Below are positions 27,196 through 35,906 of a DNA stretch of 64,000 nucleotides, piece by piece. Source of the DNA: Pseudomonas putida (GTDB lineage Bacteria > Pseudomonadota > Gammaproteobacteria > Pseudomonadales > Pseudomonadaceae); assembly GCF_028682175.1 (NCBI RefSeq), contig NZ_JANHKS010000002.1, positions 231,804 to 295,803 on the forward strand. Direction: 5' to 3'. A program made the position numbers and the translations under genes. The stretch's first letter is position 1, and each line of letters begins with the position of its first letter. The notes beneath the pieces are model-generated. The model saw only the letters and a list, made by a program, of their open reading frames with translations. It searched no databases and had not been told where the DNA came from.

Positions 27196-28122
27196 ATGAC
27201 ACTGCAACAACTCCACTACTTTCTAGCCGCCATCGAGCACGGTACGTTTTCCAGGGCAGCCGAGAGTTTGCACATTTCCCAGCCCTCGCTTTCCGAGCAG
27301 ATCCTGCGACTGGAAGAACACCTCGGCACCCATGTGTTCATCCGCACTAACCGCCGCCTGGTCCTCACCGAAGCCGGGCGGCGCTTGCAGCCTTTTGCAC
27401 AAGGTATGGTGACGGCGGCGCGCCAGGGCTATGAAGCGGTGCAAGCGGTGCGGGAGTTATCCGGCGGCGTGGCGAGTTTTGGCACCTTCGGCACGGCACA
27501 CCATTATTTTCTGACCGACCTGATCGAACAGTTCCGAATGCAGCACCCGGACATGCGCATCAAGATCGTGGGCTACAACTCTTCAGAAATCGCTGAACTG
27601 GTCAGCCAGGGCGAACTTGAGGCGGGCCTGGTAATGCTGCCCATCAAGCAACAGAACCTGGCAGTCAGCGAACCGGTGTGGTCGGCCCAGGTAGGCTACA
27701 TCAGCGCCGATCCTGAACGGCTCCAGGGTCCCAAGAGCATCAGTGACCTGGCCGTTGCGCCGCTTATCCTGACCGAGGCACGCTGGAGCACTGGCGACCC
27801 GATCCGCCGATTGTTGGCACAACTTGCTGCCAAGGGCGGCGAAGTGCTGGACCCGATCATCGAGGTTGAACATCAGATCACCGGGTTCGAACTTGCGGCA
27901 CGCGGGCTTGGCGATGTCATTGCGACCCGTCCCATCCTGCACCAGTTAGGCTTCAACGACCGCCTCGGCTGGGTGCCCATTACCCCGCCAATCTTCGAAG
28001 TATTCGGCTTCATCCATCGGCACGACACCCCTATTTCGCCCCCCACCCGTGTGCTGATAAATCTGATGCGCAGCCACTTGAGCCGCATCCAGAATCTCTA
28101 CGCCCATCTGGAATCCCTCTAG
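27196..28122 (+). CDS. LysR-family transcriptional regulator
   Basis: 308 residues with a CynR/CbbR-like beginning (LQQLHYFLAAIEHGTFSRAAESLHISQPSLSEQI) and a LysR substrate-binding domain (about 90-295). It stands directly before the FMO-SDR-MFS-RidA-TPP gene series on the same strand and is the natural candidate for its regulator. Nothing in the sequence identifies the inducer. Confidence 0.9.
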   Translation: MTLQQLHYFLAAIEHGTFSRAAESLHISQPSLSEQILRLEEHLGTHVFIRTNRRLVLTEAGRRLQPFAQGMVTAARQGYEAVQAVRELSGGVASFGTFGTAHHYFLTDLIEQFRMQHPDMRIKIVGYNSSEIAELVSQGELEAGLVMLPIKQQNLAVSEPVWSAQVGYISADPERLQGPKSISDLAVAPLILTEARWSTGDPIRRLLAQLAAKGGEVLDPIIEVEHQITGFELAARGLGDVIATRPILHQLGFNDRLGWVPITPPIFEVFGFIHRHDTPISPPTRVLINLMRSHLSRIQNLYAHLESL

Positions 28123-28164
28123 CCATAGGCGTTACCTATAGGACACACATGGGTTAGCCCATTC

Positions 28165-28187
28165 ATCCGTCCATTTCCCGGACGGAT
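28165..28187 (+). terminator. Inverted repeat after the LysR gene
   Basis: ATCCGTCC and GGACGGAT form a perfect 8-bp stem with a seven-base loop, 42 bases after the LysR stop and 58 before the FMO start. No T-run follows, so it may be a weak terminator or a regulator site for the downstream cluster. Confidence 0.4.
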
Positions 28188-28245
28188 ACTCCAGCCACGG
28201 ACGCCGACAACGGCGCTTCCAAGGTTCGAGGAATGGGGAGTCATA

Positions 28246-29526
28246 ATGTCCAATCACTATTGCATCATTGGCGCCGGGGCAGCAGGCCTGGCAGCACTGA
28301 AGACCATGACCGACGCTGGTTTCCACGTGGACTGTTTCGAGAAGTCCGGCAATATCGGCGGCCACTGGAATACCGACTACGACGCCTTGCACCTGATTAC
28401 CCCAAAGAGCAGCTCCTGCTTCGACGGTTTTCCGATGCCGGCGCATTACCCGGTGTATCCGAGCCGCGACCAGGTCAAGGCGTACATGAACGATTACGCC
28501 GACACCTTCGGCCTGCGTGAGAAAATCACCTTCAACACTGAAGTGCGCAGCCTCGTTCCGCTGGGTGAAACCGGCGAAGGCGGCTGGCAGGTGACGCTCG
28601 CCGACGGCACCAGCAAGCGCTACGCGGGGGTACTGGTCGCCAACGGCCACCTGTGGGACTGCAAGATTCCGGAAGTGGCCAGAGGCTTCACCGGGACATC
28701 CATTCATTCCGGCCAATACCGCAACGTCCAGCAGGTCAAAGGCAAGGTCCTGGTGGTCGGCTTCGGCAACTCAGGCTGTGACCTTGCAGTGGATGCCGCA
28801 CAGGCCCGTCTGGACACCACCATCGTCATCCGTCGCGGCCAGCTGTTCCAGCCCAAGACCATTTTCGGCGTACCCCGTGGTGAACTGCCCTTCCTCGGGC
28901 AACTGCCGCCCGAGCAACAGAACATGGTCATGAACATGCTCATCATGGCCACCGTCGGCACGCACAAGAATTACCCAGGCATGCCGGAACCGGAAACCTA
29001 CGACCTCGACGCCCAGCCACCGGTAGTCAACACCCTGTTGCTGTACTGGATCCAGCACGGCCGCATCAAGGTCGCCCCGGGCATCGAGCACATCGAAGGG
29101 AAAACTGTGACCTTCACGGATGGCAGCCAGGGCGACTACGACACCATCGTCTGGGCAACAGGGTTCAACACGCGCCTGCCGTTCCTCGACGAACGCTTGC
29201 TGCAATGGCGTGAGGGCGTCCCGCTACGCACTGCGGCGATGACCTTGCCCAACAATCTGGAAGGCCTGTTCTATATCGGCTTGGGCGCTCCCCGTGGCCC
29301 CCAATGGCCGGTGTATTGCGAACAGACCAAGCTGGTCATGCGTTTCCTCAAGCTGCGCGCTGCCGGCATGAAAGGCCTGGCAGCCAAATTCGCCAAGCTG
29401 CAACCGGCCGAGTCGCGCATCGATATCGTCAAACGCGAATGGCTGAGCAACTACCAGGACACCCAGCGCCAACTGGATGTCATGGAACTGGCCCTGCTGC
29501 CCCACTCCCTCCCTGAAATCGCCTGA
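28246..29526 (+). CDS. Flavin-containing monooxygenase (FMO-like, class B)
   Basis: 426 residues. FAD-binding GAGAAG at about residues 9-14, the FMO fingerprint FTGTSIHSGQY (FxGxxxHxxxY) near 148-158, and the NADPH site GFGNSG at about 167. The WATGFN motif near the C-terminal third is also typical. Such enzymes oxygenate nucleophilic N or S atoms of small molecules, or act as Baeyer-Villiger enzymes. A strong GGGGAG ribosome binding site lies six bases upstream. It is the first gene of a co-directional series with an SDR, an MHS transporter, RidA and an acetolactate-synthase-like enzyme. Confidence 0.9.
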   Translation: MSNHYCIIGAGAAGLAALKTMTDAGFHVDCFEKSGNIGGHWNTDYDALHLITPKSSSCFDGFPMPAHYPVYPSRDQVKAYMNDYADTFGLREKITFNTEVRSLVPLGETGEGGWQVTLADGTSKRYAGVLVANGHLWDCKIPEVARGFTGTSIHSGQYRNVQQVKGKVLVVGFGNSGCDLAVDAAQARLDTTIVIRRGQLFQPKTIFGVPRGELPFLGQLPPEQQNMVMNMLIMATVGTHKNYPGMPEPETYDLDAQPPVVNTLLLYWIQHGRIKVAPGIEHIEGKTVTFTDGSQGDYDTIVWATGFNTRLPFLDERLLQWREGVPLRTAAMTLPNNLEGLFYIGLGAPRGPQWPVYCEQTKLVMRFLKLRAAGMKGLAAKFAKLQPAESRIDIVKREWLSNYQDTQRQLDVMELALLPHSLPEIA

Positions 29527-29539
29527 TCGGACGACAATC

Positions 29540-30253
29540 ATGAACAATGCACCTCACTCTAGCGTCATCGTGACCGGCACCTCCTCGGGCATGGGCCAGG
29601 CTGTTGCACAGCGTTTCCAGAATGAAGGCTGGCACGTCGTCGCCGTCGATGTGACGCCGAGTCTGCAAGCCCCAAGCGCTCTGTTCTCGCCCGTCGTCGG
29701 AGACATTACCCGCGAAGAAACGCTGACCAGCGCCATCGACGCAGCCCTCGATGGCAAGGCGCCGCTGCGGGCGGTGGTCAACGCGGCGGGGATCTTCCCC
29801 ACTTCGTCCCTGGACAGCTACAGCGAGTCGTTGTACCGAAAGATTTTCGACATCAACGTACTAGGCTCATTGAATATCGCCCGCATCGGCAGCCGTCACC
29901 TGAAAGCGGCCGGCGGTGGCGCCATCGTGTTTTTCGCCTCGGTCGATGCCTTCACCGTCTCGAAGAATCAGTTGCTGTACAGCGCCTCCAAAGCCGCAGT
30001 CGTGGCGATGACACGCTCGCTTGCCATCGAACTGGCCGACCACAACATCGTGGTGAACGCTCTCGCACCTGGCTGGGTTGACACCGAAGGAACCCGAGCC
30101 GGCGGGCGCATCCAAGCCGCCATCGAGTCCATCCCCTTGAAACGCGCGGCGCGCGTTGAAGAAATCGCAGAGTGGGTCTGGCAACTGAGTGCCAAACCTT
30201 CCTATATCACTGGCGAATCGCTATGCATCGCCGGAGGTGTATTCATGCGCTGA
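29540..30253 (+). CDS. Short-chain dehydrogenase/reductase
   Basis: 237 residues, classical SDR: TGTSSGMG cofactor loop, VNAAG motif, catalytic FFASVDA serine and YSASK Tyr-Lys pair. The ATG at 29540 follows the FMO stop by 13 bases; both are surely in one operon. It probably oxidises or reduces an intermediate produced by the FMO. AVDVT at the end of beta-2 (Asp) suggests NAD(H) preference. Confidence 0.88.
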   Translation: MNNAPHSSVIVTGTSSGMGQAVAQRFQNEGWHVVAVDVTPSLQAPSALFSPVVGDITREETLTSAIDAALDGKAPLRAVVNAAGIFPTSSLDSYSESLYRKIFDINVLGSLNIARIGSRHLKAAGGGAIVFFASVDAFTVSKNQLLYSASKAAVVAMTRSLAIELADHNIVVNALAPGWVDTEGTRAGGRIQAAIESIPLKRAARVEEIAEWVWQLSAKPSYITGESLCIAGGVFMR

Positions 30254-30339
30254 CCTGAGCGCAGGCATCACGCGCCAGACGTGGGCCTGCTCCTCCTATT
30301 GACTGCTGCCTCACTACAATTATTCCAGAGGGCAATATC

Positions 30340-31686
30340 ATGGGCCAAATACACGCTAGCGCCATTCCCGAGTTTTCCGACGATGCGCCAGTCGAACAAT
30401 CACGTAAACGCCTGTCAAAAGCCGTCATCGGGGTAACACTCGGCAACATGGTCGAATGGTTTGACTTTGCGCTGTACTCCTCATTGGCAGGCATCATCGG
30501 CAAAACGTTCTTCCACTCTGATAATCACGCCACTCAATTGATGGCGATCTACGCCACGTTCGCCGCAGGCTTCCTGATCCGGCCACTGGGCAGCCTGATC
30601 TTCGGCCCGATCGGCGACAAATACGGGCGTCGTACCGCGCTGTCCCTCAGTATTTCGCTGATGGCCATCGCGACGTTCGCCATTGCCTTGATTCCCGGAT
30701 ATGCCAGCATCGGAATATTCGCGCCCATTCTCCTGGTACTCATGAGGCTGCTACAGGGTCTTTCTACCGGTGGCGAATACGGCGGTTCCTGCACCTTCAT
30801 CGCTGAGCACAGCCCGGACAAGCGCCGCGGCTTTTTCACCAGTTGGCTGGAGTTCGGCAACATCTCGGGTTTCCTGATCGGCGGAGCCGTCGTCAGCCTG
30901 TTTACCCTCGCACTGGGTGAACAAGCGATGAGCGAATGGGGCTGGCGTGTACCGTTTGCCATCGGGGGCTTGCTGGGCCTGATCGCGCTGTATCTGCGAC
31001 TGGGTCTGGAAGAAACCCCGGTGTTCAAGGAAATCCAGAAGAATGAGGCGTTGCAAAAGTCGACCTCTGGCGAGAAAACCAGTCTCTTCAGCCTGATGGT
31101 CAGCGAGTGGCCGCAGATGCTCAAGTGCATGGGGCTGGTAACCGTGTTCAACGTCACCTACTACATCGTGCTTGGCTATATCCCCGGTTACCTGGAAAAC
31201 GTGCTCGGCTACAGCAACAGCTTCAGCCTTGCCCTGGGTCTGGCAGCCACTCTGTTCATGCTCGTGCTGATTCCGGTTTCCGGCCATCTGTCTGATCGTT
31301 TTGGCCGTAACCGCATGATTATCTGCGGCTGTGTACTGCTGATCGTGATGGCATTCCCCTGCTTCATGCTGCTGCATACCGGCAAGGTCGGGTTCCTGTT
31401 CGCAGCCTTGCTGACGCTGACACTGTCCCAGCTATTTTTCGAAGGTGCGATGCCGGCGACCCTGACCTCTCTGTTCGGTGCTCGCGTGCGCTACAGCGCC
31501 CTGGCCATCAGCTACAACCTTGCCGTGTCGCTCTTCGGCGGCACCGCCCCGCTCATCAACACCTGGCTGATCTCCACCACCGGCAATCAGATGATCCCGG
31601 CCTGGTACCTGATCGTGGGTGCCGTGGTCGGTTTGATAGCGATCCTGTTCGTCAAGGATTCCACCGGCAAACCCCTCCCAAAATGA
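30340..31686 (+). CDS. MHS-family MFS transporter (metabolite:proton symporter)
   Basis: 448 residues and twelve hydrophobic segments. GNMVEWFDFALYSSLA at the start of TM1, GDKYGRRTALSLSI in loop 2-3 and STGGEYGGSCTFIAEH in TM4-5 are signatures of the MHS family (ProP, KgtP, ShiA, CitH). It imports a carboxylate, betaine or related osmolyte-like compound with protons. AGAGGG upstream is a good ribosome binding site. Embedded in the FMO cluster, it is the likely uptake system for that pathway's substrate. Confidence 0.92.
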   Translation: MGQIHASAIPEFSDDAPVEQSRKRLSKAVIGVTLGNMVEWFDFALYSSLAGIIGKTFFHSDNHATQLMAIYATFAAGFLIRPLGSLIFGPIGDKYGRRTALSLSISLMAIATFAIALIPGYASIGIFAPILLVLMRLLQGLSTGGEYGGSCTFIAEHSPDKRRGFFTSWLEFGNISGFLIGGAVVSLFTLALGEQAMSEWGWRVPFAIGGLLGLIALYLRLGLEETPVFKEIQKNEALQKSTSGEKTSLFSLMVSEWPQMLKCMGLVTVFNVTYYIVLGYIPGYLENVLGYSNSFSLALGLAATLFMLVLIPVSGHLSDRFGRNRMIICGCVLLIVMAFPCFMLLHTGKVGFLFAALLTLTLSQLFFEGAMPATLTSLFGARVRYSALAISYNLAVSLFGGTAPLINTWLISTTGNQMIPAWYLIVGAVVGLIAILFVKDSTGKPLPK

Positions 31687-31694
31687 GACACGAC

Positions 31695-32087
31695 ATGACC
31701 AGCAAAACAGCAACGCGGCAAAACATATCTTCGGGCGGCCAGTATGAATCGGTGTTCGGTTATTCCCGTGCAGTACGGGTGGGCAACCATCTGCACATTT
31801 CCGGCACTTGCGCATCTCCCGACTACGAACACAGCAATGCCTATGAGCAGGCGCAGGCCATTCTGGCCACAGTCAAAAACGTCCTGTCCGAAGCCCGGAT
31901 GAGCGTTGAGGACGTGGTACGCACCGTGGTCTATCTGCGCGATATCAACGATGCCACGCTGGTGGCCAAGGCCCACAGCGAAGTGTTCGACGGGATTCGC
32001 CCGGCCAGCAGCCTGATCCAGGTGGATTCGATGCTGCGGCCATGGCAGAAAGTCGAAATCGAAACCTACGCCATCGTCGCTGACTGA
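31695..32087 (+). CDS. RidA/YjgF family protein
   Basis: 130 residues from the ATG at 31695; an alternative start at 31683 would overlap the transporter stop as ATGA. Core RidA features are visible: GYSRAVRVGNHLHISGTC, AQAILATVKNVLSEA and VRTVVYLRDIND, ending IETYAIV. RidA proteins hydrolyse reactive enamine/imine intermediates to keto acids and ammonia; some of this subgroup lack the catalytic Arg and act in specific catabolic routes. Here it probably clears an imine formed in the FMO/racemase pathway. A strong terminator follows. Confidence 0.9.
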   Translation: MTSKTATRQNISSGGQYESVFGYSRAVRVGNHLHISGTCASPDYEHSNAYEQAQAILATVKNVLSEARMSVEDVVRTVVYLRDINDATLVAKAHSEVFDGIRPASSLIQVDSMLRPWQKVEIETYAIVAD

Positions 32088-32108
32088 ACGTTCGCGATTC
32101 ACCACAGA

Positions 32109-32136
32109 GGCCGCGACCCTGTCGCGGCCTTTTTTT
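32109..32136 (+). terminator. Rho-independent terminator after the RidA gene
   Basis: Perfect 8-bp stem GGCCGCGA/TCGCGGCC with a five-base loop and seven T. It partly separates the FMO-to-RidA operon from the acetolactate-synthase-like gene that starts 26 bases later. Confidence 0.93.
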
Positions 32137-32161
32137 GACCCGCAAAAAGGCTGACCCCACC

Positions 32162-33844
32162 ATGCTCAAAGCTGCCGAGTTAGTTGTGAAGTGTCTGGAG
32201 AACGAAGGCGTGGAATACGTATTCGGTATTCCCGGTGAAGAAAACCTGGACCTGCTGGACTCACTATCGCGCTCATCCATCAAGCTGGTACTGACCCGTC
32301 ATGAGCAACCTGCCGGCTTCATGGCAGCCACTTATGGCCGCCTGACCGGCAAGGCCGGTGTGTGCCTGTCCACACTAGGCCCCGGCGCGACCAATCTGGT
32401 CACTGCCAGTGCCTATGCGTATCTGGGTGGGATGCCGATGATGATGATTACCGGCCAGAAACCGATCAAGAAATCCAAGCAGGGCCGTTTCCAGATTCTC
32501 GACGTCTGCGCCATGATGGCACCGCTCACCAAATACACCCATCAGTTGGCGTCCGCGGATAACATCCCGTCGCGCATCCGCGAGGCTATCCGGCTGGCCG
32601 AGGAAGAGAAGCCGGGCTCGGTGCACCTTGAGTTACCCGAGGACATTGCAGCCGAGTACACCGAGAGCACGCCCATCGCCCCGAGCCTGAGCCGTCGCCC
32701 CGTAGCCGAACACAAAGCCATCAGGGCCGCCGTCGCCAAGCTCCAGGCTGCGCGCAGCCCGGTGCTGGTCATCGGTGCCGGCGCCAACCGCAAAATGACC
32801 GCGCGGGTCTTGCGTCAACTGATCGAAAAAACCGGAATTCCGTTCATCACGACCCAGATGGGCAAAGGTGTAGTGGACGAGCGTCACCCGCGCTTTCTCG
32901 GCAATGCGGCGCTGTCGGCGGGTGATTTCGTGCACCGTGCGCTGGAGTCTGCCGACCTGATCGTCAACATCGGCCACGACGTGATCGAGAAACCACCCTT
33001 CTTCATGGTCCGTGGCGGGACCGAAGTGGTGCACATCGGCTTTCGTTCCGCCGAGGTCGATCCGGTCTACTTCCCGCAGATCGAAGTGGTGGGAGATATC
33101 GCCAACGCCGTCTGGCAAATCAAGGAAAGCATCGAGGTTCAGCCCACCTGGGATTTCCAGCGTCTGCTGACGATCCGCGAAGCTAACGAGGCCCATGTCG
33201 CAGAAGGCAGTGACGACGCACGCTTTCCGGTGTATCCGCAACGTCTCGTGGCGGACCTGCGCGCAGTACTGCCATCCGATGGCATCTTCGCCCTGGACAA
33301 CGGCATCTACAAGATCTGGTTCGCCCGCAACTACAAGGCTTATATGCCGAATACGGTGCTATTGGACAATGCCCTGGCGACCATGGGTGCGGGGCTGCCT
33401 TCAGCCATGGCAGCACGTCTGGTCTACCCCGACACGCCAATCGTGGCAGTGTGCGGCGACGGCGGGTTCATGATGAACAGCCAGGAAATAGAGACCGCCG
33501 TACGTCTCAACATGAATCTGGTCGTCATCATCCTGCGCGATGACGCCTACGGCATGATCCGCTGGAAGCAGCAACAGATGGGCTTCGATGACTTTGGTCT
33601 GGACTATGGCAACCCGGATTTCGTGCGCTACGCCCAGAGCTACGGGGCCCACGGCCACCGGGTAGAAAGCGCGGCGGGTTTCGCTCCGCTGGTCACCTGG
33701 TGCCTGCAAACTCCCGGCGTTCACGTGATCGATTGCCCCGTGGACTACTCGGACAACGAGCAGATTTTGCTGCATGACATCAAAGCCCTGAGCGCCAGCG
33801 TCTGCCCCATGATCACAGCCTCGGGCTGCGGCGCGAGGCTGTGA
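32162..33844 (+). CDS. Acetolactate-synthase-like TPP-dependent enzyme
   Basis: 560 residues. Three domains of the TPP enzyme family: PYR with the catalytic Glu (E48 in TRHEQPAG), central Rossmann-like domain (about 190-330), and PP domain with CGDGGFMMNSQE and the ILRDDAYGMIRWKQQQ segment typical of catabolic AlsS-type enzymes. It condenses pyruvate with a keto acid or decarboxylates a keto acid. No small regulatory subunit gene is adjacent. Because a terminator precedes it, it may have its own promoter or be expressed by read-through. Its last codons form one arm of a 13-bp hairpin (33811-33846). Confidence 0.9.
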   Translation: MLKAAELVVKCLENEGVEYVFGIPGEENLDLLDSLSRSSIKLVLTRHEQPAGFMAATYGRLTGKAGVCLSTLGPGATNLVTASAYAYLGGMPMMMITGQKPIKKSKQGRFQILDVCAMMAPLTKYTHQLASADNIPSRIREAIRLAEEEKPGSVHLELPEDIAAEYTESTPIAPSLSRRPVAEHKAIRAAVAKLQAARSPVLVIGAGANRKMTARVLRQLIEKTGIPFITTQMGKGVVDERHPRFLGNAALSAGDFVHRALESADLIVNIGHDVIEKPPFFMVRGGTEVVHIGFRSAEVDPVYFPQIEVVGDIANAVWQIKESIEVQPTWDFQRLLTIREANEAHVAEGSDDARFPVYPQRLVADLRAVLPSDGIFALDNGIYKIWFARNYKAYMPNTVLLDNALATMGAGLPSAMAARLVYPDTPIVAVCGDGGFMMNSQEIETAVRLNMNLVVIILRDDAYGMIRWKQQQMGFDDFGLDYGNPDFVRYAQSYGAHGHRVESAAGFAPLVTWCLQTPGVHVIDCPVDYSDNEQILLHDIKALSASVCPMITASGCGARL

Positions 33845-33846
33845 TC
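33811..33846. terminator. 13-bp perfect hairpin spanning the stop codon of the TPP enzyme gene
   Basis: GATCACAGCCTCG (33811-33823) and its exact reverse complement (33834-33846) flank a ten-base loop; the stop codon (33842-33844) lies in the right arm. It is located between two converging genes, so it can serve as a terminator in both directions, although the T-rich stretch after it is short. Confidence 0.6.
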
Positions 33847-33855
33847 GTTGCATTT

Positions 33856-34653
33856 TCAATGATCAGGCAACAAACCCAACGCCTTGCGCGCCTGAGCAAT
33901 GGACGACGGTGCAATGCCGGCAAACAGGTTTGCACCGCTCTTGATCAACCCGGTGCACTGGGCGATACCCACCATGGCCTCAAGGTATTTAAGCGCCACC
34001 GTTGACGAATCCACCACGGGAACTTGCGTTCCCCGAATGTGCCCATAACCGGCACGGCGCAACAGCGGCCCGTAATAGGCACAGCCCACCAGAATGACGT
34101 CCGCCCCCTCGGCGATGCATTGATGCGCGACCGCTTCCAGTCTTGGAATGAAGCGCTCGGCCGGCGAATGCGTAGCCTCCAGTAGCAGTTGGGCATCCGA
34201 AAATGGCTGGATCGAGCGCACTGGCCGGGGGATGCAACGCTCGGTCAGACCATAGCCGATGATGTCCCGCTCGATGGCGGCGGCGGTTTTCTGAGACACG
34301 GTGATTACCGCGTACCGCTGTCCCATCGCCAGCGCCGCCAGCATCGACTGCTCGCCGACCGATGCCACCGGGATATCGAGCATTTCCCTCGCTTCCCACA
34401 GAGGATCGTTCCAGCAACCGAGAAATACCCCGTCATAACCATCGGATTGGGCCTTGATAGCCGCCTCAACCATCAGTACCGAGTTCAGATGCTCGGCATA
34501 CAACGAACGGGTAAAACCGCCGCTGTTTTCAAGGAAGCGAAAATCAAGCTCCGTGCCTTGCGCCAGTGCGCCGCAGACTGTTTCCTGGATGGTGTTCCAC
34601 AAAGGTTCAAGGGCGCCATTGCGACCGGTGGGATGAATCCAGCAAAGCTTCAT
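33856..34653 (-). CDS. Aspartate/glutamate/hydantoin racemase family protein
   Basis: 265 residues with two catalytic cysteines in the usual places: C80 (VFLGCWNDPLWEA) and C191 (VILVGCAYYGP). The layout is closest to hydantoin racemase or Asp/Glu racemase-like proteins, which move a proton at a chiral alpha carbon; a decarboxylase or isomerase role is also known in this superfamily. It is a cytoplasmic enzyme. It converges on the FMO/TPP cluster from the other strand and may process the same amino-acid-like or hydantoin-like substrate (inference). Upstream, 34654-34893 holds only its promoter region and no gene that I can recognise. Confidence 0.88.
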   Translation of the reverse strand: MKLCWIHPTGRNGALEPLWNTIQETVCGALAQGTELDFRFLENSGGFTRSLYAEHLNSVLMVEAAIKAQSDGYDGVFLGCWNDPLWEAREMLDIPVASVGEQSMLAALAMGQRYAVITVSQKTAAAIERDIIGYGLTERCIPRPVRSIQPFSDAQLLLEATHSPAERFIPRLEAVAHQCIAEGADVILVGCAYYGPLLRRAGYGHIRGTQVPVVDSSTVALKYLEAMVGIAQCTGLIKSGANLFAGIAPSSIAQARKALGLLPDH

Positions 34654-34893
34654 GGGGTGGGGTTCCTGTCGGGCGGAAGAACCAGCGGCCAGGGCCGCCG
34701 GCTGGAAGGTTCACGATGCCCGGAGCTTCGGAAGCCGAGCTTCGCGGAGCATTGTTGCGCCAGTCACACAGGGGAATGAACAGGGTGTTTCCAGTACGTT
34801 GCATAGGGGATGCCTATATTTGAACCTGCCGGTACTCGCTGATGACTCTTCACTGGAAAACTGGCACAGCACACCCACCATCCCCGCTCCAAC

Positions 34894-35280
34894 TCAAATC
34901 CAGACATCATTCAACGCAGTCCGCTCACCCCCTTCCTGACCAGTATTGAGCACGCCCCGCGGCTCAATCATCATCACCTTCGCCTCCCCCTCAGCCGCTG
35001 TCCTGTGCTCCACGCCACGTGGCACGACATACAGCTCACCGGGCCGCACATACGCGCAGCCCTCTGGTAAATCGATGCGCAGGACGCCTTCGAGCACCAG
35101 GAACGCTTCGTCAGTCTCCGGGTGCGAATGCCAGATGAACTCACCTTCGATTCGCACGACCTTGAACTGATAGTCGTTCATTTCCGCGACGACCCTCGGG
35201 CTCCACTGCTGGTCGATCATCGAGGCTTTTTGCGCGAGGTTCACGGGCGCGGCAGTGCGTTGCGGGTGTGATACAGACAT
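34894..35280 (-). CDS. Cupin-domain protein
   Basis: 128 residues, one beta-barrel cupin: motif 1 WHSHPETDEAFLVLEG with His, His and Glu ligands, motif 2 YVVPRGVEHRT with the fourth His. Small single-domain cupins may be isomerases, dioxygenases or sensors, and no specific function can be read. It has no signal peptide. It lies alone on the minus strand between the racemase and an Rrf2 regulator. Confidence 0.88.
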   Translation of the reverse strand: MSVSHPQRTAAPVNLAQKASMIDQQWSPRVVAEMNDYQFKVVRIEGEFIWHSHPETDEAFLVLEGVLRIDLPEGCAYVRPGELYVVPRGVEHRTAAEGEAKVMMIEPRGVLNTGQEGGERTALNDVWI

Positions 35281-35383
35281 GGCAGATCCTCTCTGGTTGG
35301 AGTCCTCAGCCTACCGAACCCGGGCTCGTCGCTCTTGTACGATCCTGCACCTCAGCTTGCGCGGCAATCACTCAGGGTTCGCC

Positions 35384-35824
35384 TCACTCCCGGTGGCCAG
35401 CAGTACGACGCGCATCGAACAGACGATTGAGTTCGGCCAGGCTGACGGCGCGAAACCGCTCCACCAGCACCGACTCCGCTTCCCGCAAGGCCTCTTCCAC
35501 CGCCAGGTTGACGACCTGCTCGATCATGCAGTCGGGGTTGGCGCGCTCGTTGCCGATGGCGAACAGTGTGGGCTGCCCCACGGCGTTGTAGATGTCCAGT
35601 AGCGTGACCTGCTCAAGATCGCAGGTGATGACCCAGCCGCCACCGTGCCCCTTCTCCGAGCGAACGTAGCCTGCATCCCGAAGGCCCGACATGGTTCTGC
35701 GAACGACCACCGGGTTGGTTCCCAGCATCGCGGCTATGCGTTCGGAAGTGACTGGCCCACCGTGCCGCGCCATGTGCACCAGGATATGTAGCATTCGCGA
35801 AAGACGACTGTCGTTGCGCACCAT
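35384..35824 (-). CDS. Rrf2-family transcriptional regulator
   Basis: 146 residues from the ATG at 35824, which has AAGGAG five bases upstream; an upstream in-frame start at 35860 is less likely. The winged helix (SRMLHILVHMARHGGPVTSERIAAML, VRRTMSGLRDAGYV) and the wing GHGGGWVI are typical. The three-Cys Fe-S motif of IscR/NsrR is not present (two Cys in different places), so it looks YwnA-like. It is divergent from a methyltransferase gene, which is its probable target; an imperfect inverted repeat lies between them. Confidence 0.9.
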   Translation of the reverse strand: MVRNDSRLSRMLHILVHMARHGGPVTSERIAAMLGTNPVVVRRTMSGLRDAGYVRSEKGHGGGWVITCDLEQVTLLDIYNAVGQPTLFAIGNERANPDCMIEQVVNLAVEEALREAESVLVERFRAVSLAELNRLFDARRTAGHRE

Positions 35825-35866
35825 TTGCTCCTTGACATTTTGCTGCTTGGCAGAAAGCATGCACTC

Positions 35867-35887
35867 ATGATACTTCTAAAGTTACAT
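35867..35887. promoter_or_regulatory. Inverted repeat between Rrf2 and methyltransferase genes
   Basis: ATGATACTT and AAGTTACAT are near reverse complements (seven of nine) around CTA. It lies 43 bases from the regulator start and 20 from the methyltransferase start, a likely place for an Rrf2/YwnA-type operator. Confidence 0.42.
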
Positions 35888-35906
35888 GAATATCGAGGCC
35901 AGGGCC

